A stretch of 64,000 bases of DNA from Opisthorchis felineus (taxonomy: Eukaryota; Platyhelminthes; Trematoda; Opisthorchiida; Opisthorchiidae), in contig SJOL01006494.1 in the NCBI GenBank assembly GCA_004794785.1, forward strand, positions 300,602-364,601, in the 5' to 3' direction. The translations under genes and the position numbers were made by a program. Position 1 is the stretch's first letter; the number at the start of each line of letters is the position of its first letter. Positions 50,963 to 63,751 of the stretch are shown in pieces. The notes under the pieces were generated by a model, which was not told where the DNA came from, made no database searches, and worked only from the letters and a program-made list of their open reading frames with translations.

Positions 50963-53900
50963 CTACGGAGAGATACAGAGGTTAACTGTTTTCACCTTCA
51001 TCTGATACGAGGCACTCACGTGACTCGTAGTAACTCGGTGGATGCCCAGACATCGTGATTGGTAAAGTGCCTAAGTATTCTGAGACAGTCTGGTTGAATG
51101 TCAAAGTCCACGTAGGTCCAATGAGAAGAGTTTTTGTAATATACCCTATCCACTCAATTTCAGTGACGATCTACAATTTTTTTGTTCGGAGGGCGCATGA
51201 ACACTGCATCTATTTGGCACTTAGCTACCACATCAACCTACACTACCCATTTTCGCCCCCCAGTAACATGAAGAATTGGAAAGTGATAGTCCGCTTCTCT
51301 GGGCTTCTATCGTTCATGCAATGATTTCCTTTGGATACTGTTTACTAATTTACTGGTTTTCATTTTATTTTAAACCGGATTAAAAACGCAAGCACACAAA
51401 ATTTCAGAATCTTTCGATTCATAGGTTAATTCGATGGTAGCACAGATTTGTCTGCCATCCCAAAGTAGCTGTCCAGCTTTACTGGAGGGGAAAACAAAGC
51501 CATGATCGCCGTAACATTACTAATAGTTGGAGATGGACCGGATTGGATCGATTGACCTAAACCGAATGGTCCTGCGGAATCCAAAAGTTCATGCTGACAG
51601 TGTGTGATCGTCCGACCGGCACATGCACACAGACTATATTCACTGATAAAAGTAAAGTTGTGATCAGATACCAAGAAAGCCATACGACTGAATTCGTCTT
51701 CACTAAGCTAATCAGACTGCGTAGCAAGATTGAACGGGTGACTCGTTATTGACAATTTCAAGCTATCTCTATGCCGCACATCCATTGACCAGTTTGCACA
51801 GATGGGGAGATTAATTTCGGATGTGACTCATGGTATAATTTTTGACTATCAACCCAAAATAACGACCAATTAAATTGATTTTTCTATCAGTCAGTAGTCA
51901 AACGATTGTTTGAACAAATCAACAGGTCAATAATCAAACACGAAGTGTATTCATTGTTGCTAACAATGTAAAACTGATCGTCCTAGGGACAGTAGATTAT
52001 CAGTTTTTGACCCAGTTGTCCAATCAGTGGATTAATTTCTTACTGGCATCGAGCAAGCTTTACCGCTGTCTTGCAGAAGTGAGGTGAAACCTGTGCGCAT
52101 CGTTAACGTAGGTGAAATTCCAGCGTGGTCGTCTTACAGATCAAATCAGTGTTAACTAACTATGGATTCGTGCACAAATGGTGCTCTTTTGTAAATCAGT
52201 GCTTTGATAGCAGTCGATTAGGTGTTGATCAAACTCCGTTTGAAGCAGGGTGGGTACCTTGTCGTTAGACCAGTCAATGTAGACGCAACATTACAACAGC
52301 GAAAATGAAATTCACCCAAGTAATGCTTTTCGGTATTACATCAAAATATATTGAACATTTACGTGCATATCAATGCACATATTTTATCCGCAAACAATTT
52401 AGGGTCCCGCTTATCTTCTGAGATTGGAGGCTGGTTCCTGAATGAAAAATTAGAAATGTCTTTGTTAATTATGATACGAAAAATCTTTGATGCAACACTG
52501 GATTTTAAGCACCAAAATGATTTTTTTAGTATGTCTTTCAAATGAGCAGTTGCCAAAATTGCTCTGGAGCCAGACATGCAAGTTTATATTTCATGTCTTA
52601 GAAAATACCCCAACTTTTATTTCATTCTATCCTAGCTTGACCAGACAAATTCATTGAATAAGTGCTCCTCACCATTCTTCATACTCTGCACCATCGCATG
52701 CTTGATTGCCTAATTCTCCCTAATTAACCTAAATCCGAAACCAATTCAGGGACAACGACAACGGCCTTAAAATAAACAACCGGTTGAACAAATTTACTGC
52801 TTCTTCAAAACCAGCAAAGATATTTAAGTTAGGGAATGGTACACCCCAGCTTAAAAGCGGATCTAAATATTTGAAAAACTCTGAGGAGTACATTATGCAC
52901 AGTCCAAGTTTTATGAGAGCATGTCTTTATCAATGTATTCATTGCTCACAAGATGTGAGCAGTAAACAAAGGAATCCTTCAAATAGAACCCGACGCATAG
53001 TAGTGAGTGTCTATGCGAGGGAAACATTACGACGCCTTTTGGTGTATATTTGTTATTTACCCACCCGCAATTAAGTATAGGGTGTTTGAATCTTATCTCA
53101 AGGATCTCCGATTCCTTAAAATTCAAGTTGCAATGCTGATGATTCGCAACGAGAACGAAACAAAAATACTGTTCCAGCTGGTCTAACCGAGCTACAAGCC
53201 TAATTTTATGGTCATTTGAATTTCACATGCATTTTTAACCTAGTCACATTAGATTTATTTAACTACCAGCATTCACTGTTCCTGTATTTAGTTAAGTTTG
53301 CGAGATAACGTGTTATACAAATTTCTGCCTCCTTGGCATCATGGTGGCAGACCCAACTCTTGGTAGCGAACTGATCACGTGAGTTAGTGTTCAACACACG
53401 ATCTGGTTGGTGGTTGGGCCTCTTGAATTGTACGGCGAAAATTCTTTTCCCATGACACATTATCTATGGCTCGTTGAAAAAATGGAGTTCGGACTCGAAC
53501 AGATCACGATCGATGCAGTGCACCAGTAATAAAGGCTGATAATTAACTGCTTAGCTGTTAGTGATACCTGAAATTTGGTTACTGTGATCCTCTATGGGCA
53601 GGTTCATAAAACCGTAAGGGCAATCTTAGATCATGGAATGGCCTGGTAACAGGATAAAAGCCACAAGAATGACCATCTAATCAGGCGCGCAAATCTTATT
53701 GACAAAAAGCGTAACAATACTGCTGTAAACTGAGCCATTTGAGGGCAGCACAATCTTCTTAGTGCAGTCATGTTGAATTTTATTCGTGTAGCATGCATAC
53801 ACACATAGTTCTGTGCGATCCAGCTTGTGGACTACCAATATACCCAAGCTGGCCTATCTGCTAAACACTAACAAGCGGGTAATTCTCTTCCACTTACAGT

Positions 53901-55699
53901 GTCATCCAACGGAGAACACCATTAACCAGAAAAAAATGAAATATAACCGCAACGTTAATCTAATAAGCAGTCTCCCCTTGGATTAAAGGTATGATATAGG
54001 AAGGAAAACCGGCTATTTCACTAAACCTCAAGCAAAGTTATGGTAAAGGCACCCCAGTGGTAAACTGATGCCAGTGCACGTTGTTATGCCATCATGTTTG
54101 GGCCGAGTGACAATGGCTTGCAACAGATCTCCCCATACCGACCAACTGGTCTCATTCCCTTGAGTTTCCATCGGCATCAGTAGCTTCCATGAGGCATCAC
54201 ATTTATGTCTGCGCAAACTAATCGTCAAAATATTTGCGGACGTCCAGTGTTAACCGGCAAAGCTGCCTTAAGTGTCATCCATGCGTCAAAACTAAAACGG
54301 AGCAATCTTGCTGCAATTTTCAACCATAAAAATGAAAATTTAACACATTTTAAAAGGTTTCCCAAGTAGCCTCTTAGAATGTCTCAGAAACCTCAATAAC
54401 CTAAGTCCCGTGCGCTAACTTTGGGAGAAACGATAAACAAAATCTGGATAATCTTATCCTCACAACTTGCGGATTAAAAAAGAAGTTGCGATATTGTTTT
54501 GTGTGCAGTACTGATCTTGGTACATACGCATGTTGTTCCCTTATTACACACCGGCAAATGTGATTTGCGGTTTATGCCCAAAAAATGACGCACGTCTAAT
54601 TCAGGCCCCGCGCTCCCAGAAGTAACCAGAAGGTCCTGTTTATACGTAAAGCTAACGGCCTGTGTCGTGGCGTTTTGCATTTTATTGATCTTGTGGTTCA
54701 CGTGTCATTTATTGAATTCCATCAAGTCATAATCGTGTTTGTTTTGCTTTACCATATCAAGTGCAGCTGAGCTTTTAGGGCCAAACTAGATTACTGTGTA
54801 ATTGTGTGTAACTTAACAACTTGAACAGCTGGTGACCACCCACGAGATTTTCAACAACAGCAGAGCTCAATAAATCCTCCAGAAAAAGTTGACTTTCCGA
54901 GTACCTTCCTGAGACTATGGTTTTCTCCCTAGACAAACCCGGAAAACTACACAATTTAATGCATCTCTGACCCGCACATTCCAACTATTTCTCAGATATG
55001 ATAGATTGAGGTCAAAAACCTAGCAGTCTCCAGTAGGGATAAAAAGACGGGTTAAAACTCTGAGAGACAACTACCAGATAAGTTAAAAATAGAGTAGAGG
55101 TGGTATTAAGTTGTCAGTAAATCTTTTTCAATCCTCAGTTTACTGAAAAAGAAGAGTATACCATCTTAACTTAAGTATCGGCCCGACTGAACCTTTGGAC
55201 AGAAAAAATATCCCAGAACTAATTCAAAATCAAAATTAAGGAGATTTTTCTTTACAGTTCCCTCGAACCTCCCGTTTATATTGGTCGAGTACGCCAAAGA
55301 ATTAGACGTAGACTGTGTTCGATGGGAAAACCAGAGACGCTGCACTTTCTGCGTTCACTAACGTGCTAGGAGACTAACTCAGACCAACTCAGATATTGAA
55401 CTGTCCATACATAAGATCTGATCTGGCTAAGAGGATACTGATACTTTAACGGAAAAAGTTTGGAGAGTTCCGGTTTGCAGATATCTTATTTCTATGGCTG
55501 CTACCAACGCGCTTGGCATTACAGGAAACTGGCATGTGAGGGGCTGCTTAGTTAGATACGACGTTCAGTTTGACCCTCCCGCTGACAAAATAGACATACT
55601 AATGTTCGATTGCTTCTAGGAATAAAAATCTCTTATAGAATGGCAGGTGCGCTTACTTTGTCGAAATAGAAATAACAATACTAATACAATCAAACTTGC
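50963..55699 (-). other. Transporter intron 1 (4.7 kb), probable GC-AG type
   Basis: It starts GCAAGT and ends CTCTCCGTAG when placed to keep the family spacing. No mobile element or gene was recognised inside. Confidence 0.75.
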
Positions 55700-56020
55700 C
55701 CATAGTTGTAAAAATGCAGGTAGATCACCAAATGCTGCCTTGATGTAAGCATAGTCCCCACCACTTTGGGTGATTGTTGTTCCCAACTCTGCATAGCAAA
55801 GGGCGCCTAACAATGATATAACGCCGCTTGCGATCCAGACGAGTAAAGCGACGCCTACGGAAGAACCGGATGATTCCAATACTCCTTTAGGTGCCACAAA
55901 AATTCCGGAACCAATAATTGTGCCAACGACAATAGAGATACCGTTGATCAAACCCAGTTCTCGCTTCATGCAAACCTTGTAAGCGGCTCCTGATGGTTGA
56001 TCATCTGGAGGGTTTGACAT
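55700..56020 (-). CDS. SLC7 transporter exon 1 (N-terminus to TM3)
   Basis: First coding exon, 107 codons. I chose the ATG at 56020 (MSNPPDD), which is directly preceded by an acceptor-like TTTTCAG; this may mean a 5' UTR intron ends there. Residues 1-17 are a hydrophilic cytoplasmic tail. [15 protein letters not shown] leads into TM1 (about 26-43), which holds the GSGIF substrate-binding turn. TM2 spans about 55-79 with [21 protein letters not shown] and PAFLQLW begin TM3. The exon is taken to stop after TGG (W107) at a GC donor (GCAAGT, 55699-55694), because joining there to exon 2 gives exactly the family spacing ([11 protein letters not shown]). Read-through would add ASLIVL and then diverge from the family. 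Confidence 0.93.
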
Positions 56021-59000
56021 GCTGAAAATGATCACGTATACAGTTAAATGTTAGTGATTCAAAACTTTAAGATCTGCATTATTTTTCAAGCCAAACGACA
56101 ATGGACAAGCGAGTAGTGTACATACATTTAAGGAAAACAAATTATGCAGACATTATGCTGACATTAGCTCGCCCAGTTGGTAAGTACCAAAAAAACAAAT
56201 CATCAGAAGCAACTATCAAGAAGTAAAATCCCGATTTATGCTATGCAGCCCTTTTAGATGTGATAGCAATTTACCCCTTTCTTCAAGTTTGACTTCTCTT
56301 TCAAGATATACAAGAACCACACACAACCACTAAAAATGAGTCCCTGTACGTATTTGCGTTTTTTGGTCGCAGGACAAAAACCAGGTTGACCTTTGGCACA
56401 AGACAATGTTGCCAGTTTTGTTGTTCACAACAAAATTGTCGTGCTCAGCAAACAACTTGACACCAAAGAAAGTAGACTGTAGTAAAAATTTTGAAGCGAA
56501 TCCACAGCAACAGTCAACGAGTGAGTTTTCTCATCAGTTTCAGTATTCACGGAAAAGCACATGAAACGGGATGATACATGTTATTTGATTTTATTTCCTA
56601 GTTTAAATAGAACAATTAACCTGGGGAAAACTGGTCCGCAAATACAAGTCGGCAATATGGTTAGTGGCATTCCTACAAACTGTGTGGTTTTAGGAGAGCA
56701 AGTGAATACTGATACCTGAAAATATAGATGTTGTTCAAAACATCAATTTTTAAAGACTGATAATCAGTATGAGTAAAAATGATGAAACGCAACGGGACTG
56801 ATTTTGTAGCAAGGCCCAGTGTATCGCTTGCATACAGCTGAGAATGAAGACGACACTAGAACCGATGTTTTGTTCCACAGGCAGTTGATGGCAATATTTT
56901 GTCTCCTACAGGTTTGTTTGGCCTCCAGGCTAGTGCTAGTACTAACACCGAACTCTCCTTATCCTTTCTGTTCTGCAATCACCATTTTGACTGATACACA
57001 CGTTTACAGGGAGAGTAAATTTTTATCCACGGATATCTGAAACAATCAAATGAACAACCTCGGAAAATTACAAGGGGACGGGGTGTGAACAGAATAGCCG
57101 ACATGCGTTTACTCACAACACGATTGTAAACAACAAGCTTTGTATTATACACACTAGATTCATCACGTAATATAATAAAAGATAAGATGGTAAAGGATGA
57201 AGAAATGCCCCAGAAGTCGTCTTTGAGCCGACAAATTCGCACAGTGTGACACGACTAAAGGACAGGACAAATGTGCAGTCCATCTGAGCACCCCTCCTAC
57301 GCCTTATTTCGGGCTCGAGTAGGCGGCACTACAGACGCCCGTTTTGGTAGCAAACAATCTTCGGTTTTTGGTCGAATTATTCGCTAAACAGCTGGAGTGC
57401 CAAGCGCAACGATCAACTGGACTGCCAACTAAACTGTACCATGTACTACCTTTTTAACTCTGTAGGTTATCTGCCCGTGTATGAGTTGAATATTGGTATC
57501 AATAATTCCAATCTTCGCAGACTATGTACGTCAAGACCGGTATATAATTTGTGCTACTCTTTTGGCATTCTGCAGGGTTGTCTTGACTGTGTAAATGTGT
57601 TTGGGTCGCACGCATGTGTATGTGAAACTCTTTGACACAAATCTGTGACAATTAACATGGCTCGTGTAAATATGCAGGTATTTTTAATAAAATGGGAAAT
57701 CTAAACTCAGGACTCAATAACAATAATATTACTATAAGGACCTAGCTCACCTAATATGTCATAAAAATGCACGGTAGAAGTGAGACTATGGTTTATGTAG
57801 TCCGTATCTGGGTGATTGCCAGTGGTATCTAAAAAGGCATCACTCAAACAAGAAAAGCAAACTAGCTAAAATGACTCCTTATGTGTCCTTAAAATGTGGC
57901 TGATCAGCACGACGTACAAAAATATTTACGGTGCACACCAGGCACTGACTAACATTTTTAACAAAGGGCTACTTATTGGGTTTGGATAATTATCTCGAAG
58001 GTGGATTACGCTACATTTTTGATGTAATCAATGTCTCTGATGTGCTTTGGTAAAGCTTTTGGCTGCTGCAGAGTACGTAACGGTCGGATAATGCAATATA
58101 AAATTGCAGAAATGTCTTTTTGAACATGGACAAATGACATTCTTTGATGCTTTGACACCTTTCTCAGCTTGCCCAGTAAAATCTGGATGCCGAAAACTGA
58201 GGCAAAAGTGTAAGAGGCAGTCTGAGCCAGCCATTGATAAGTTTTTTAGTTAAACGTAATATGCCGCTATTTAGAGAAAATATGGGTATTTCTCTATTGC
58301 TGAAGATCTTTCTCGAAAAACAATAAGAATATATAGCAGTAGTGTAATTTGCAAAGAGTGACCGCTTGAAATAAGAACTAACTATAAACAGTGTACAGTA
58401 CTGTCCTGAAAATTTATCAAAATGATCTGCATAAGACTTTCGCCCATATTTTGCTAACAATTTTTCGGAAACTTAAGTTGAGTAATTGTCCTTACACTGA
58501 AAATGGTACATCAGCAAGTTATACCAGCCACGGTTTCTGAAGCTTTTGCCCAAGAAGAATATATTGCTGGCCTATTGATACGGCTTCGCCCTGGACAATT
58601 TGAAGCTCTACTTTGCCTTTAAGTCAGAACATTTAATCTAAGCGACATGAAGTTTAGTTAGTCAGGCAGAGCGGTTTCCGGAGTATCCTTTTATATTAGT
58701 ATTCTAACCTTCCTTAATGACGTTTACCACATGAATTCGTTGGCCATTATTGTCAGGTGAAAATTTGGAGCGACTTGGGTGCAAGGGCTGAGTAAAGAGA
58801 TAGTCCACAGTTGCATTATCACGCGCCTTATTGGTTATCAGCTGGATATCCGGGATTCAAATTCTGTACTTACTGGAATGCTTGAGCGCCGAACAATAGC
58901 GCCAGAAGCTTAACGAGGAAAAATTTAAGGGATAAACACACTTCAGCGCATTGTTATCGCAACCTTGACCTCAGGGATACTTTGGTCTCTTGTGACAGTT

Positions 59001-60696
59001 ATGTGAACGCCCTGGAATTTCACTCGGCTACAGAAGCCCTGTATAGCTGTTAAAACATTTATGAGAGCATTAACTTATTGTTTGAAAGTGACGCCATCAT
59101 CATTTAGGACAGAATCTAACAAATACAGTTGTATCAAGAACGAATTAATAACATAACCTATCACTTGTTAGTTCTTAATGTTTTAAGGCAAATTTTCTCT
59201 TGGTTCAGCCACAGAATAGATTTAATAACAATTCTTTAAGACAAACGGGATTATTTCTGGAAAAATACGCACGTACTTTGCATAATGTTGCACTGTACCA
59301 GTAGTCGAACAAAGCACATGAATTTCCCCCGGAGTCACAGGTTCGAAAAATAGGGAAATTGTCAGGACTGCATTACGCTGGTTCTTGAGCTGATGCCATC
59401 AGTTGCGCGCAGGGTTTAAGATTTTGTCATCATGAAAATTTTATTATGGAATTTGGAACAGAGAATATCCCAACGTTAATTGCACAATCCACCCATACTC
59501 TAGAAATGTTCCACTTAAACATTTCAGACCGGGAGATGAAGCCGACCAACTGGTCGCTCTACTCAGTCAGTGTAGGCTTGAAATTACTGGAGTTTGAGTG
59601 TAAAGTGTGTGAAACTTCTGGAAACACCCCAGTGGTTCCCAGCCATTGGAAGTGTTATGAATGACGCCTTCCCAGTGGGTCGCACGAGACACTGTTTTAA
59701 CAGAGATTTAGCCCAATTCACCATCACAGTCTTGCATATGTGCAAGGAAATTTCGTCCAAAGCCATAATCACTGCTGAACAGGATCCGTAAACAAGCAGC
59801 AGTTAGACTGGCCGGTAAACATACAAGTTATAAATGTGGCTTCTCGTTTGTGCGACATGTGCAGGTGGGAACGGATGCATTACCTGTGGATATTTCTTTC
59901 GTTTAAATATTTCGTACAAGAAAAGTGAATCAGCCCACGGCAGTCCTACTCAAGCTCATGAAGTTTCATCGCACAGCGACCCAGGGATTCCTGCTTGTTG
60001 AGGTACATGCGGCATGCAAATAATTTTGGCATACTTGTGTTCACTGACGACGCTGTATGTCGTGGGTACGTTCGCAAAACTATGGACTTTCCTTATGTTG
60101 CACGTGTCAGAGTGCACAGTCTTTGGCCTGGAGCCTGGAGCAATAGAAGGCAGCCGACCGCATTTGACGGGTTCTCAACCCTAATTTAATCAGTCAGTCT
60201 ATTTTTCCTGATTTTTTTCCCTGGAAGTGGCTTAAATCTTGCCAGAAGATTTTTTACCTATCGATAGTTCTAATTTCGCTCCACTAAGCCCAGAAGTCGA
60301 ACCACGCGCCTCCGAGACAAGCTCATTTCTTAGTCAGCGTTTTCGGCGCTTTAAGCGCAAAACCTTACTTGCTCCACTCTGGCGGTTCCAATCGTGCCAG
60401 ACCCTCTTCTGAGAGCTAATAGGGTTCCGATGTCCTAAAATGGTTGACCCATTCTACAGAGTGTGTATACACACTCCTTATAAGGACATAAAGTAAATCG
60501 ACGAATTTTTCCTGACACCTGAGGGCCAAACCATAAAAATTGTACCTCTATGCAAGTGAGTTGCGTTAAAAACCCGTGCCAAGAAATGGGGGCGTTTTTT
60601 GCACTCTCACCTTAGGGCCACTTCGTGTTGACCTGCGTACACCCAACTAGCCAACACGACAACAGAAACAATTGTCAGTCACCCGCTTTCTCTCAA
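56021..60696. other. Upstream flank of the transporter; no gene recognised
   Basis: This holds the transporter's promoter and any 5' UTR exon, neither of which I can define. It may also hold 3' exons of the right-edge gene. Only short chance-like frames and the palindrome at 60.46 kb were seen. Confidence 0.5.
60459..60476. repeat. 18-bp perfect palindrome
   Basis: GAGTGTGTATACACACTC equals its own reverse complement. It lies about 220 bp beyond the 3' end of the CR1-like element. Its function is unknown. Confidence 0.8.
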
Positions 60697-62250
60697 GGTC
60701 ACGGATTCACGGATTCACGGATTGATACACAGGATCGAGGCTTTTGCCGAAGTTTCCTGGGTCGGTTGTGTTCTTGTCGTTCTGCGGTTGTCGTTCACCT
60801 GAAAGGCACAAGCGAAAAAAGGGTGTAGCACTGCTCTTTAAGTTCTCAGCACGGGGCAGTATGTTTGCCAGCACGAGGACTCGCATAGAAAAGTGTCTAG
60901 TAGTGCTTTGAAATGGGTTCTAGAAGGAGCGTGGACAACTGATGGAGGAAGGTTATTCCACGCAGCTACTGCACGAAATGAGAAAAAATTTTGCCTAATA
61001 AAAGTGTGCGCTCTTAGCTTGAAAATCTTCTCACCATGTCCCCGCCGTGTCTGCTGGCTCAACGGTGAAAAACCTGTTGGCCAAACCTTGTTCAAACAGG
61101 GCATAAGTAAGAATTAGGTCCCCTCGGAGGCGGCGATACTCGAGGGGAAAGAGGTCAAGCGCCGTGAGACGCATTTCGTAGTCCACGGATTTAAGGCCAG
61201 CAACCATTTTCGTAGCAGCTCGCTGGACACGCTCAGTGAGGGTTACGTCCTTCGTGTGCCCTGAGTAGACAACGCGGTTGGCATATTCAAGAAGCGGTCT
61301 GACGTAGGCCCCATAGAGTATTTGGAAGTCCATGCGAGTAATACGGGGGAAGGTGCGCCCAATCATTCGTAGAACGGCGAATGACTTTTGGGCCGATTTC
61401 TCATGGTGCAGTGAGAAGGACATGTTTGAAGAGAGCCAGATACCCAAATCCTTTTTGGTATCTATCTTCGTGATGTCTTCTGGTCCATTCTCACCATGCA
61501 CGACATAGGCGTTCGCTGAGTCTCCTCCAAATGACATATGGACGCACTTCTCGTCATTTAGAGGAAGGTGCTAGTCCAACGACCACTGTTTTGCAGTGTC
61601 TACATCCATTTGAAGGGCACTGGCATTGGAACTCCAGGATTTCAAGTCGTCCGCAAAAAGTAGACATGGACTTGAAAGAACGTCTGGAAGGTCGTTGACG
61701 TTGATCAGAAACAGCAGTGGTCCCAGAACGGAGCCTTGAGGAACTCCAATGGAGACCGGCGCTGGAGAGGAGTAGGTCGAGCCTACTTTCACTCGGAATG
61801 TTCTGTCTGATAGGAACGCCTTGATCCAGAGTAGGATCTTCCCTTGAACCCCGTAAGACTCGAGTTTGTGGAGCAGCGGGACATGTGGGACTCGATCGAA
61901 TGCTTTTGAGAAGTCGAAAAATATGGCATCTGATATGAGTCCCTCGTCCTTGGATTGGGTCCATAAATACGGGCATTTTCGTCACGCAAGAACAATTTGG
62001 GAGAAATCCGTGTTGAACTGGAGATACCAAGTTTTTGAAGGTGAGGTGGTCCAGGATGGCTCGCTTCAGAATGCGTTCCGTCACCTTGCATGGCACGCTA
62101 GTGAGGCTTATGGGCCTGTAGCTGCCAGGCAATAGTCGGTCACCAGTTTTATAGATTGGTGTGACAATCGCTTCCCTCCAGGAAGAGGGAAGGTCAATTC
62201 TATTGGGATCTGTTCACGATCTCCGCGGGCTAATGCAGAATGTGTATGAC
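60697..62250 (-). mobile_element. CR1-like LINE, 5'-truncated, with 3' tail repeat
   Basis: The minus strand encodes a reverse transcriptase: DLPSSWREAIVTPIYKTGD near 62190, SYRPISLTSVPCKVTERIL near 62110, motif A as FFDFSKAFDRVPH near 61900, VPQGSVLGPLLFLI near 61730, and the catalytic LLFADDLKSW near 61655. A single TAG at 61573 replaces what is normally Trp ([17 protein letters not shown]). The C-terminal part includes [25 protein letters not shown], and near 60950 FFSFRAVAAWNNLP, ending in a stop at 60838. Two frameshifts (about 61950 and 61080) are the only other damage seen, so this copy is younger than the RTE-like ones. The 3' end carries an 8-bp direct repeat typical of CR1 tails. 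Confidence 0.85.
60700..60723 (-). repeat. Three tandem 8-bp units at the CR1-like 3' end
   Basis: The unit CACGGATT (plus strand) occurs three times in a row; on the element's strand it reads AATCCGTG. CR1-type LINEs commonly end in short octamer repeats, and this one lies about 115 bp after the stop codon, which marks the element's 3' terminus. Confidence 0.85.
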
Positions 62251-63751
62251 TTCAGCACCAGACTAGGATGATATGAGCCTTCAAGGCAGTCACAACAGGT
62301 TCATCCGGAATCTTCTTTGGTTTGTGAAGTTTCGCCTGTGGCAGATGGATTCAATGCAGGAGCCTATATTAGACTCAAGTAGTCGGCGTGGAAATTCGAT
62401 TTCTACATTTCCCCTTTTTATCATTTTTTGTGTTTTCTCCTTTTGCAGCCTTGTCTTCTTTTTCAACTGTGCAGTTTTTCTCCCTCCTTCCTTCCCTCGC
62501 TCCAATCTTTTTTCTTTTTCTGTTTTCCGTTCACTTGGCTTACTTTTTCGGTTGTCATTTAGATTACTTTACGGGATACCAGAAGTGTGCCTCCGTATGA
62601 CACACTCGCCACTTCACTCCGTTGCTCAAATGATATACCACGTCGACTTTTAAATGCTGCCGGCCAGCCCACGTTCAGCGCCGCAAGTAAGAGCCCGCCA
62701 AGGAAACTGAATACTTCCATTAGATCCTATTGGGGTATAGGAGTTTAATAATAGTTGCTTATATTAATAATTATGACCACCCATCTTTATCACCACTCGT
62801 TGTCACTTTGTATGCCTTCCACACAAACCGCATCCTTTGCGGTGAGTCCGGACCTGGACTCCGCACGGTGCTCGAGGTTAGAGCTCACAGAGTTAAGAAT
62901 CCGAAGACACTTCTGACAAAGATACCTGGGCTCCTTTATGCCCTAAAGCTTACCAGAGTGTGCTCTCCGGCATGCCCCGCAGGACATAATGCGAGTGCAG
63001 TATCCTACCGCGATACCGAGCAGTACATAGCCGCCTTATCTTGGGGATCCGATGGTTTTTCCCAAAACAATCTACCGGTTTTGGAGTTTCTCGTGATCCT
63101 AAAATTATAAAGATGAAGCTTGCAATCCCAGGAGCCCGTTAGAAATTGCAAGGGGTTTGGGAAGTGTTCTAGGGTGCTACGCTAATCACCAATATTTTTG
63201 CGAGGGTGAATGATGAACATCCACATGGAAAGTCCTTCTGCTAAGATAGCCACTGTCGAACGGGCAGCGAGATGCTCTATCTTAATTCACAACGTTTTAG
63301 CCCCTAGAAAACGATGGATAGTGGTGTCAAGGTTTTTACTGAAGTCAAGGTAGCAAGACTACAATGTCCACCCCCGAGGTCAAAAGCGTGCGTGAAAAGT
63401 GAGAATTTTGAGACAGGAGTGGCACAAACTTTATAGTGACGAGGTTCCAGGTTTTCTTCACGTATGTACTTCTATATTTGGTCACGAAAAACTCTGTCCG
63501 TGATATTCAGTGTGTTTCATGCTACGTTTGTCGGTTTACAGGTATGAAGAGCTGCTTTATCCTCATCAGTGTGAAAAGCACGCTTCCAATTTCAGGGCAA
63601 TCTTTCTTCCTGCACTGAGCAGCCGTATAGAGAAACAATAGGGGTCGCTAGGATATGGGCCACTATTTTGAGGATGACATGGCGCGGGTCACTCGTTCCT
63701 GCTAATTTGTTACGAATAAGTTTAGTAGGAGAGTAGGTACATCTAGCTTAC
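62251..63751. other. Between the CR1-like element and the right-edge exon
   Basis: A T-rich, pyrimidine-biased stretch (about 62400-62530) creates a hydrophobic open frame that looks like composition bias. A plus-strand frame at 62730-63110 (126 codons) is of unknown origin. No recognised gene. Confidence 0.5.

Larger units (their letters stand above)
9435..56020 (-). other. SLC7 LAT-type amino-acid transporter gene (whole locus)
   Basis: This is a gene-level entry; the exons are listed separately. The product is a 12-TM plasma-membrane amino-acid exchanger of the SLC7 light-chain family (LAT/y+LAT type, as in schistosome SPRM1lc). It is recognised from a collinear series of minus-strand exons carrying family signatures in the right order: GSGIF in TM1, ALCYAELG in TM2, RPTAQAI in TM3, FPTC before TM4, LYSGLFSYAGW in TM6, NLPRAI and NVAYFT in TM7, VGAREGQLP and LSMIHV before TM9, [11 protein letters not shown] in TM10, RRKRPDLARPI before TM11 and SGIPVYLVG in TM12. 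Exons 1 to 4 join with matching phases. One micro-exon, a clean TM8 exon and the C-terminal exon are not established, so the gene may be intact with undetected exons or partly damaged. Introns run from about 1 to 15 kb and carry decayed retroelements. Confidence 0.9.

Noticed and set aside
53140..53170. Second hammerhead-like CTGATGA..CGAAAC
   Set aside because: Stem II pairs only weakly and leaves extra bases before GAAA, and there is no repeat context.
62273..62653. 126-codon plus-strand hydrophobic frame
   Set aside because: The hydrophobicity comes from a T/C-rich tract. There is no family match and no sensible protein architecture.
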